From Lewinella sp. 4G2 (lineage in GTDB: Bacteria; Bacteroidota; Bacteroidia; Chitinophagales; Saprospiraceae), in assembly GCF_001625015.1 (NCBI RefSeq), contig NZ_LVWJ02000014.1:1426001-1490000 (forward strand): a stretch of DNA of 64,000 nt. The letters are read 5' to 3'. The position numbers were made by a program, and so were the translations under genes. How positions within the stretch are numbered: position 1 is the first letter of the stretch; each line of letters starts with the position of its first letter. Under the pieces are notes generated by a model that did no database searches, was not told the origin of the DNA, and saw only the letters and a program-made list of their open reading frames with translations. Shown piece by piece: positions 1-6,743 of this stretch.

Positions 1-2
1 CG

Positions 3-1877
3 CACAGCGCACCAACGCCCCCCGCGGAATACACCGCACCGTCGGACATCCCCCGCTTTCAGCCCTTCCTGGCGGAGTGTAAGATCCAGGCGCCCACCAG
101 CGCAACGCTCCGCGATCGGGACGCCTTGAACCAAGGGTACAGCCACCCAACCTGGTTCAACGTAGTGGACGGGGACAAAATCCGCTTCAACCAAACCGGT
201 GACAGCAAACGAACCGAACTGCGCGACCTCGAGAATTGGGACCTCACCCAGGAAGACCGTTCCCTCCACGGCCGGATTGATATCGTAGAAATGACCTGCG
301 ATCAGGTCACCGTCATGCAGATCCACGACGACGCCAATGCGGGCTCCGGACCCAACAAGCCATTGCTGCGGATCTACAAGCACAATGGCCGCTCGCCCAC
401 CAATCATATTTGGGCGGCGGTGAAAACTAACGAAGGTGGCGTGGCGACCACCCACATCGACCTCGGCGAGGACCCCGGTGGCTACTTCAACTGCGACATT
501 CGCCTGGTGGATGGCCGGATGATCATCGACTTTGAGGGCGAGGAGAAATACAATGAAGATGTATCCTTTTGGACCTGGCCCAGTTACTGGAAAGCTGGTG
601 TCTACCTGCAGGACGAAGGCACCGCGACCGCTCACTTCGACCAACTTTTTGAAGAGGACGGTAGTGTGCAGAACTTCTTCCCCTCCGTAAGCCTCACCTC
701 GCCCACGGCGGGGACCAACTTCACCCCGGGTAGCGACATCACCATCACGGTGGACGCGGATGACTCCGACGGTAACGTGGCGCTGGTAGAATTCTTCGAA
801 GGAGGCAACAACAAAATTGGCGAGGATGATTCCGCGCCCTACGAATTTACTTGGACGGGCGTCCCCGAAGGTGACTACACCCTGACGGCGCGGGCTACGG
901 ACAATGAAGGTGGCTCCCGTACTTCTCTGAGTACTATGATCACCGTACAAATGCCCATTGCCATCACCGGTATCGATTTGGTCGACCCAGGCCCGGTAGC
1001 GGTTGGAGCTAGCAAACAGCTCTCGGCCAACATCATACCCGCCGATGCAACGAACCAGAATTTGACTTACACCTCCTCCGACGAGAACATCGCTACGGTT
1101 GATGCCACCGGCCTCGTGACCGGCGTTGCGGAAGGTGAAGTGACCATCACCGTTACAACCGAGGACGGAGGATTTAGCGACGCTATTTCTCTCAAAGTGC
1201 TGAACCCCAATTCCGTCGTCAACTGGGCGCTCTCCAAACCGGTAGTAGGAACGGGTACTGCGGATGGGGCAAACGTTGTCAGCAACCTGGTAGATGATGA
1301 TACGGATACCCGCTGGTCCGTCCAGCCCTTCCCGCAAACGGCGACGGTTAACCTGGAACGGGTGATTGCGATCTCCGCCACGGAAGTCACCTGCTACCAA
1401 AACCGCGCTTACCAGTACACCATCGAAGCGGCCATGGACGAGAATGGCCCCTACACAACTATTGTCGACCGCAGCACCAATGCTGACCAGGGCACGGCGG
1501 ACGACCCCATTCGTGACGTGGTGGACGGTTTCCCCGCTCGCTACGTACGCATCACGGTTACGGGTGCAAACGTGTACACTGGCCCGTGGGTCAGCCTCAC
1601 TGAACTGCGCGTATTTGGCGAGCCGGTGACGAGTGTAACCAATCCGACCGGTACGCCGGTTGCTCTCTCCCCGAATCCAGCAGATACGCAGGTGAATTTT
1701 ACTGGCGCGGAAGATTACCAATCGGTATCGGTCTTCGACCAGACGGGGCGATTGGTCCTAGAGCAGCAGATTGGTACCTCTACTTCGCTGGACGTTCGTG
1801 CGTTGCGGAGTGGGGTTTACCTGGTCCGGTTTGAGGGGGCGGGGACTGCTTTTATTACGAAGTTGGTTAAGCGGTAG
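3..1877 (+). CDS. Secreted PL7 alginate lyase, multidomain, T9SS cargo (5' partial)
   Basis: The reading frame is open from the window edge, so the true start and signal peptide lie upstream; the TTG at 126 is only an internal codon. The catalytic PL7 (alginate lyase 2) domain shows all three family signatures: RTELR near nt 210, QIH at 318-326 and YWKAGVYLQ at about 583-611. In this family QIH rather than QVH is associated with polyguluronate preference. After it come a bacterial Ig-like domain (about nt 690-930), a Big_2-type Ig domain (about 955-1200), an F5/8 type C (discoidin-like) carbohydrate-binding domain (about 1210-1620) and a type A T9SS sorting domain beginning ALSPNPA and ending VKR. 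The enzyme is expected to be exported across the outer membrane and to depolymerise alginate by beta-elimination. It stands apart from the minus-strand CAZyme genes that follow. Confidence 0.88.
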   Translation, partial: HSAPTPPAEYTAPSDIPRFQPFLAECKIQAPTSATLRDRDALNQGYSHPTWFNVVDGDKIRFNQTGDSKRTELRDLENWDLTQEDRSLHGRIDIVEMTCDQVTVMQIHDDANAGSGPNKPLLRIYKHNGRSPTNHIWAAVKTNEGGVATTHIDLGEDPGGYFNCDIRLVDGRMIIDFEGEEKYNEDVSFWTWPSYWKAGVYLQDEGTATAHFDQLFEEDGSVQNFFPSVSLTSPTAGTNFTPGSDITITVDADDSDGNVALVEFFEGGNNKIGEDDSAPYEFTWTGVPEGDYTLTARATDNEGGSRTSLSTMITVQMPIAITGIDLVDPGPVAVGASKQLSANIIPADATNQNLTYTSSDENIATVDATGLVTGVAEGEVTITVTTEDGGFSDAISLKVLNPNSVVNWALSKPVVGTGTADGANVVSNLVDDDTDTRWSVQPFPQTATVNLERVIAISATEVTCYQNRAYQYTIEAAMDENGPYTTIVDRSTNADQGTADDPIRDVVDGFPARYVRITVTGANVYTGPWVSLTELRVFGEPVTSVTNPTGTPVALSPNPADTQVNFTGAEDYQSVSVFDQTGRLVLEQQIGTSTSLDVRALRSGVYLVRFEGAGTAFITKLVKR

Positions 1878-1923
1878 GGGAACGTCATTGGGGGCGGGTG
1901 TCCAGCGAGAACGAACGATTAAA

Positions 1924-2116
1924 AACGAAAACTAGGGCGTTCCGCACGTCCGCATTGAACGAAAACGAGGGTCTCCCGCACGTCCTGCGGACGTATTGGT
2001 CGAACCCTCGCTACAATAGACGCCCCGCTGGGGCTAGGTGAATGGTAGCCCCAGCGGGGCGTCTACCGTAGCGAGGGGATGTTTCCCCTCATTTCGTTAC
2101 CACCCTAGTTTTCGTT
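1924..2116. repeat. Long nested hairpin repeat, copy 1 (AACGAAAAC family)
   Basis: Three nested inverted repeats are visible. AACGAAAACTAGGG (1924-1937) pairs with 2103-2116. AACGAAAACGAGGG (1958-1971) pairs imperfectly with 2086-2098. A core of 19 perfect base pairs (2018-2036 with 2046-2064, 9-nt loop) is extended by CCCTCGCTAC/GTAGCGAGGG. A second copy lies at 2915-3078, so the Uma2 gene is bracketed. It fills most of the 439-bp spacer after the lyase gene. It could be a MITE, a REP-type element or a bidirectional terminator. Confidence 0.8.
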
Positions 2117-2162
2117 ATCCCCTCGTTTTAGTCATCCCCATTGATTCTTGTTCCTAACCCTC

Positions 2163-2214
2163 GCACCTGCGGCAGCGCCTCTTCATCCGCTGAAGTAGGC
2201 GCTGCCGCAGGTGC
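2163..2214. repeat. Hairpin made of two inverted 17-mers (GCACCYGCGGCAGCGCC family)
   Basis: GCACCTGCGGCAGCGCC at 2163-2179 is followed, after an 18-nt spacer, by its exact reverse complement at 2198-2214. The spacer itself contains CTTCA/TGAAG, so the whole tract can fold into one long stem. Single copies of the 17-mer recur through the window. Confidence 0.8.
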
Positions 2215-2316
2215 TGGCAAATTGGGGTGAAACGGGATAATGCCGTTGGCGGAGGGTCAGCCCCAACAGAATTTGAAGACCTACGTTCGTATATTACAAC
2301 GTACAATTCTCGAACC

Positions 2317-2904
2317 ATGACCGCGATCGCCCACCCGCAACTGGACTTGCTTGCTAACCTCCACTTCATTACGTTGGAGCGCTACCACGCCATGATCGAG
2401 GCGGGCATTCTGGGGGAAGACGACCCGGTGGAGTTGCTGGCGGGTAAAATCGTAGATATGAGCCCTATTGGCCGCTTTCACGCAGTGTGCGTAAGAAACC
2501 TTGCTACCTATTTTGTGCCACTACTTAAGGATGCATACATCTGTAGCCAGGAGCAACCCATCACCATTCCCAGTGGCTCGGAACCAGAACCGGACTACGT
2601 GATTGCCACCCGCCACGACCACCAATACCTCGACCACCACCCCTACCCCGAAGATATCCACTTACTCATCGAAGTGGCCGACAAAACGCTGGCGCGTGAC
2701 CGGGGGAGCAAACTCAACATCTACGCGGCGGCGGGCATCCCTGAATACTGGATCTTTAACCTCATCGAGCGGCAATTGGAGATTTATACTGAGCCGGATA
2801 TGGAAAAGGGTGTCTATGCTGCTGAACGAGTGTTAACGCATGCGGAGGTGCTGGAGGGGCATGCGTTGGCGGGGACGGTTGGGGTTGGGGGGTTGTTGCC
2901 TTGA
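2317..2904 (+). CDS. Uma2 family (DUF820) endonuclease-like protein
   Basis: A 195-residue protein from the ATG at 2317 (MTAIAHPQ). An upstream in-frame start at 2227 would add 30 residues unlike the family. Uma2/DUF820 proteins have a PD-(D/E)xK restriction-endonuclease-like fold. Here the expected core is seen as EPEPDYVI, then LLIEVADKT, then DRGSKLNIYAAAGIPEYWI. The cellular role of the family is not established, though it is expanded in cyanobacteria and some Bacteroidota. No partner gene is adjacent; instead the gene is flanked by two copies of a long hairpin repeat. Confidence 0.82.
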   Translation: MTAIAHPQLDLLANLHFITLERYHAMIEAGILGEDDPVELLAGKIVDMSPIGRFHAVCVRNLATYFVPLLKDAYICSQEQPITIPSGSEPEPDYVIATRHDHQYLDHHPYPEDIHLLIEVADKTLARDRGSKLNIYAAAGIPEYWIFNLIERQLEIYTEPDMEKGVYAAERVLTHAEVLEGHALAGTVGVGGLLP

Positions 2905-2914
2905 GTGGTTGGGC

Positions 2915-3078
2915 AACGAAAACAAGGGCTTCCCGCACGTTCATAACAAACGAAAACGAGGGCCTCCCACACGTCCTGCGGACGATTGGTCGAACCCTCG
3001 CTACAATAGACACCCCGCTGGGGCTAGTCCCGGAGGGGCGTTTATCGTAGCGAGGGAATGCTTCCCCTCGTTTTCGTT
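2915..3078. repeat. Long nested hairpin repeat, copy 2 (AACGAAAAC family)
   Basis: Begins 11 bp after the Uma2 stop with AACGAAAACAAGGG. Its inner arm AACGAAAACGAGGG (2949-2962) is perfectly complementary to CCCTCGTTTTCGTT (3065-3078). It has the same orientation as copy 1 and shares long blocks with it, for example ACGTCCTGCGGACG and CCCTCGCTACAATAGAC. The central stem is degenerate compared with copy 1. Confidence 0.78.
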
Positions 3079-3155
3079 AATCCCCTCATTTTCATTCCCT
3101 TTATTTCCATTTCCCCGTTTTCGTCCCCTCATATCTTCTCGATCCCAAAAACCCC

Positions 3156-3172
3156 GCACCCGCGGCAGCGCC
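3156..3172 (+). repeat. 17-mer dispersed repeat (GCACCCGCGGCAGCGCC)
   Basis: Single C-variant copy lying 16 bp beyond the stop of the DUF5060 gene, in the spacer between it and the Uma2 gene. Confidence 0.7.
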
Positions 3173-3188
3173 AAAAAACCGCCAAGCC

Positions 3189-5039
3189 CTACTCCCTAAC
3201 CACCAGCAAAACCCAATCCATCTCCACCTCGGACGTAGGTTGTGGTAATCTCAGCAGACCACCCGTGGCCACCAGCGGTTCATCCTGCAGCGCATACTTT
3301 CCCGTCCGTGGGTTGAGTAGCCAGGTGCGGTAGGGGCCATCCGCCGTGGTGAGGGTGTTAGTGGATTTGTTGCCGCGCTTTAGGTAGATGAGGTACGTGG
3401 CGTCGGGTTGGGCCAGGACCCAGTCGTTTGGGTCGGTGGTGAGGTCGTTGGCGGGCACCATTTGAGGGAGGTCCGGGCGGTGGTCTTCGATGAAGGTGAG
3501 GAGGTGACGGCACTGGTCCCAGAACAGGTCGCGGCTGCGGAAATCCTGGAGGGTGAGGTCGGAGTGGGCGTGTTTGTACCCGAAGTACCATTCGGTGCCC
3601 CAGGCGCCGGCCAGGAGGCTGGCCCAGAGTGCGTTCTGCCGGGCGTCATTGTGGGCCTTGCCGGTGTTGTCAGCGTCGGGGACGAGGCTGTGCTGGGCAT
3701 CTCCGGGCTCGTCGACGGCGATGGCCCAGGGCTTGACGTACATCCGCCGCTCCCGCGTAAGACCGTGCCAGTAACGGACCTCATCGTACACGCGGCTGAA
3801 GTCTGGCTGATCGGTCTGGAGGGAGAGGCCGGTGTAGTGGCTCTCCGGCGTGAGGAGGTCGTAAAAAGGCTGGCCATTGTGGATCACGACGTGGTGGCGA
3901 TACGGGTCGTGCTCGTAAAAGTAGCGGGCCATGGCCAGGCGTTGGGTAGTGGTCTGGACGGGCGTTTCCTCCTTGCCTCGCCACTTGCCATTCTCTTCGC
4001 CGATGTTCCAATTCAGAGCGGGGTGGTGGCCGAAGCGGGCCATCAATTCGCGGTAGTACAATTTACGCTGGGGGCCAAGGTCGCCGCCGTCGAGCAGGCC
4101 CTGATTTTCGACCTCACTCATCTTGAAGTGGAGGAACATCCCCTTATCCGTGCCGTGCTGGAAAACGACGTTCCACTGGTCCATTTTGCTGACGTCGATA
4201 CGCTCGTAATTGTCGTAGCTGATGTAGGGGAAAACGTTGCGGTCGTCGCCCGCGATGTTGAGCGTCAGGAAGCTGAAGTTGTTAAGGCCCTCGCTGGCGA
4301 GGTAGTTGATGGCCCCGATGAGGCCCTTCCCCCGGCCGCCGGCCCAGGTGGGGTCGCCTGCTCGCCAGTCAGCCTCGTGGGCCGCCCAGGTTTTGATGAG
4401 ATCATCCTTCTGGCCATCGTCGTGAAAGGTGCCGTCGAAATCGGCGTAGCTCAATAGATTCTCTGGAGCATCGACGCCAACCTTATAGAAGTATTCACCC
4501 GTTTCGGCCCAGACGGGATACTGGCGGTGGTGAAAGAGGAGCCGCCCGCGACGGCCGGGGTGATCCGCCGGTCGGTTGTCCGGGCCAATGGCAAACGTGC
4601 CGACCAGGCCATCAGCTATGGGGACGGGTTCTCCGGCCTGGGGGTTATCTGACACGGCTACGTTTCCTCCCCGGCGAAAACTGACCTTGTAGCTCCAGTC
4701 TCCCTCATGATCGGGGGCGAAGCGGCAGCGCCAGACCTTGCCACTGGTAGCCCCGGTATTGCCCGCATCACCGTCAGCAGCAAAAAATCCGGGGACGCGG
4801 TACGCCACCGAATCGTGGCGGAAAGTGACGTCCATACGATAATGCAAAAAAGGATTGTAACGATCGTCCTCGGACGTCTGCGGACCAATGACATCGAGTG
4901 TCAATAAATGGTGCTTCCGTAGCTCGCCGGACAGCGTCGCCTGGGCGGAGAGCAAAAGGGGAAATAGTAAGCAGAGACAGAAGATTACGTAGCGGGGTAA
5001 GGTGGGGAAGATTTTCGTGGCCGAATGATTCTTGAGCAT
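3189..5039 (-). CDS. DUF5060 domain putative glycoside hydrolase, secreted
   Basis: 616 residues. The signal peptide (about residues 15-33) ends LLLSAQA. The N-terminal beta-sandwich resembles DUF5060 (about 35-150) and is followed by a TIM-barrel region. The probable acid/base sits in NWNIGEENGKW (about residue 350) and a second conserved acid in AIAVDEPGDA (about residue 445). A small C-terminal beta domain resembles the putative collagen-binding domain common in these enzymes. DUF5060 proteins occur in bacterial polysaccharide loci, but this member's substrate cannot be read from the sequence. It is downstream of, and co-oriented with, the GH43 and GH78 genes, separated by a 391-bp spacer with repeats, so it may have its own promoter. 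Confidence 0.78.
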   Translation of the reverse strand: MLKNHSATKIFPTLPRYVIFCLCLLFPLLLSAQATLSGELRKHHLLTLDVIGPQTSEDDRYNPFLHYRMDVTFRHDSVAYRVPGFFAADGDAGNTGATSGKVWRCRFAPDHEGDWSYKVSFRRGGNVAVSDNPQAGEPVPIADGLVGTFAIGPDNRPADHPGRRGRLLFHHRQYPVWAETGEYFYKVGVDAPENLLSYADFDGTFHDDGQKDDLIKTWAAHEADWRAGDPTWAGGRGKGLIGAINYLASEGLNNFSFLTLNIAGDDRNVFPYISYDNYERIDVSKMDQWNVVFQHGTDKGMFLHFKMSEVENQGLLDGGDLGPQRKLYYRELMARFGHHPALNWNIGEENGKWRGKEETPVQTTTQRLAMARYFYEHDPYRHHVVIHNGQPFYDLLTPESHYTGLSLQTDQPDFSRVYDEVRYWHGLTRERRMYVKPWAIAVDEPGDAQHSLVPDADNTGKAHNDARQNALWASLLAGAWGTEWYFGYKHAHSDLTLQDFRSRDLFWDQCRHLLTFIEDHRPDLPQMVPANDLTTDPNDWVLAQPDATYLIYLKRGNKSTNTLTTADGPYRTWLLNPRTGKYALQDEPLVATGGLLRLPQPTSEVEMDWVLLVVRE

Positions 5040-5204
5040 GGTTACGTAATTGTGCTGCCGGTTGGTGGTGAAGGGTAATATCTGAATAATTATGCGTTAT
5101 CATTGGACGCACGCAGGAGCTCAAGCCTTGCTGCGCGCGGTTTGAACTCCTGCGTTACGATGACTTAGATGGAAGTAAGAAATAAATCAACTAGTAATTT
5201 CTCC

Positions 5205-5247
5205 AGGTCCTCGTAGCGTCCGACGGAGGAGGTCCTGCGAGCGTCCG
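5205..5247. repeat. 43-bp dispersed repeat, copy 1
   Basis: Two-part repeat of the form AGGTCCTCGTAGCGTCCG followed by a GGAGG block and a second, diverged AGGTCCTGCGAGCGTCCG. An inverted partner GACGCTACGAGG lies near 5310. Together with the copy at 5361 it occupies the 5040-5430 spacer, in which no gene is seen. Confidence 0.65.
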
Positions 5248-5360
5248 GCTGTGTACTTGACCGCACGGTCGCAGGAAGATTCTATTTCCGCTGCGCTACA
5301 ATAATATCGACGCTACGAGGAGCTATGGGTAGCGGGGGGATTAAAAAGCTACGATAATAC

Positions 5361-5403
5361 AGACCCTCGTGGCGTCCGACGAAGGAGGTCCAGCGAGCAT
5401 CCG
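5361..5403. repeat. 43-bp dispersed repeat, copy 2
   Basis: Direct repeat of 5205-5247 with a few substitutions, in the spacer just 3' of the GH43 gene. A third diverged copy is at 13843-13885 upstream of pssA. Confidence 0.65.
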
Positions 5404-5430
5404 CGTGGCGCGATACCAACCAAAACTCTG

Positions 5431-6726
5431 CTATCTAAACCCAAACCAATCCAGCCCCACACCCCCTTTGTCACCACCTACAACCGTCAGGTATAAATCG
5501 TGTACCCCGTTAATCGGAGATACGGCGGTGGAAACAGCCCGGAACGCATCCGCTCCGCCCGTTGCCGGCACGAGGATCTCTCCCAGTTTTTCTCCATCAA
5601 TGCCATCGATTCTTACTTCAATGCGGGTGCCGACTTCGGTCGAGGAGAGGCACGCCGTAGACTCGGTCACCCCTTTCGAGAAATCTACGTTGGCGTAGCG
5701 TAGCCAGTCGCCCGCTTGGAGGTTGGCTACCTGAAAGCCTGCACCGGGCGCATCTTGCTTGGTGGCGCTGGTCGCCGTCGGTATTTCGTAGTACCATTCT
5801 GCTTCGATTCGGTCCCAGCCGGCATCGTATCGCCCGACGCCGTTGGCGAAGTGGGCATCGAGGAAACCGGTGTCCGTTACCAGGCGGCCGTCGTTGGTGA
5901 AGTGGGCGTAACTGATGATGGTCTCCCGGTACTTTTTACCCTGCTGCAGATAATAGCACCACACGTGGTAAAACTGGCCTTTCCACCAGAAAAAACTCCC
6001 GTGGGCGTACTGGTTGAGGTGGTGGCCAATCCCCACTGGCCCACGGCCTACGTACGGGCCGTATACGTTATCGGAAGTAGCGTAATCCCGCCCCCAACTC
6101 AGGTAGTAGGTGTCTTGATATTTAAATAAATAGCTTTTATCCATCCACTCCGGTGCCTGCGCCCATTCCTCGCCCGTGATGGTCAGCGGCCGCGGAGTCT
6201 CGGCCAGGGAGGTCATGTTTTCATTTAATCGGGCGATGCGGAAGCTCACCTCTTTATCTCCGTATAATAGATAGGGGGTGTTCCCGGCGTCGTCATCAAT
6301 AAAAGCCGTCGGGTCGTGGCGGGGCGCTACGAGTGGTTGGCCGAGGACATCCCGAAACGGTCCGGCCGGGGTTGGGCCCGTCATTACACCCACGCTGCGT
6401 TTCTGGTCGGAGAAATAAAAATAATGTTGCCCGTTCCGCTCGGCGGCATCCGAAGCCCAGCAATCCGTGGCTCCCGCGCCCATATAATTATCGGCGGGGC
6501 TGATGGTGCCTACGTGCTGCCAATTAACGAGGTCCGTCGTGGCGAATACTCGCCAATCTTTCATCACCCAGGTCGCGTCCTCGGGCGTATCGTCGTGGCC
6601 GGTATACAGGAATAAAGTATCATTAAAAACCCGCGCGTGGGGGTCCGACATCCCGATGTCCTTAATGAGTGGGTTTTGCCCTTGCAGGAGAAATGGAAAG
6701 AAGAGAAACAGGTAGGCGTATTTCAT
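5431..6726 (-). CDS. Secreted GH43 glycosidase with C-terminal CBM6
   Basis: 431 residues with a signal peptide ending FLLQGQ. The five-bladed propeller of GH43 is supported by the catalytic base Asp in GMSDPHARVF near residue 28, the pKa-modulating Asp in HDPTAFIDDD near residue 137 and the acid Glu in QAPEWMDKSYLF near residue 193. Residues about 310-431 look like a CBM6 beta-sandwich, ending VGLDWFGFR. The family removes arabinose, xylose or galactose residues from plant or algal glycans; the exact substrate is not readable. The start lies 17 bp after the GH78 stop, suggesting one transcript. Confidence 0.87.
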   Translation of the reverse strand: MKYAYLFLFFPFLLQGQNPLIKDIGMSDPHARVFNDTLFLYTGHDDTPEDATWVMKDWRVFATTDLVNWQHVGTISPADNYMGAGATDCWASDAAERNGQHYFYFSDQKRSVGVMTGPTPAGPFRDVLGQPLVAPRHDPTAFIDDDAGNTPYLLYGDKEVSFRIARLNENMTSLAETPRPLTITGEEWAQAPEWMDKSYLFKYQDTYYLSWGRDYATSDNVYGPYVGRGPVGIGHHLNQYAHGSFFWWKGQFYHVWCYYLQQGKKYRETIISYAHFTNDGRLVTDTGFLDAHFANGVGRYDAGWDRIEAEWYYEIPTATSATKQDAPGAGFQVANLQAGDWLRYANVDFSKGVTESTACLSSTEVGTRIEVRIDGIDGEKLGEILVPATGGADAFRAVSTAVSPINGVHDLYLTVVGGDKGGVGLDWFGFR

Positions 6727-6743
6727 TCGGGAGGGGTTGTGAT

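Noticed and set aside
3408-4457. 349-residue plus-strand ORF
   Set aside because: Antisense shadow of the DUF5060 gene; low-complexity Val/Gly/Ala composition and no family features.
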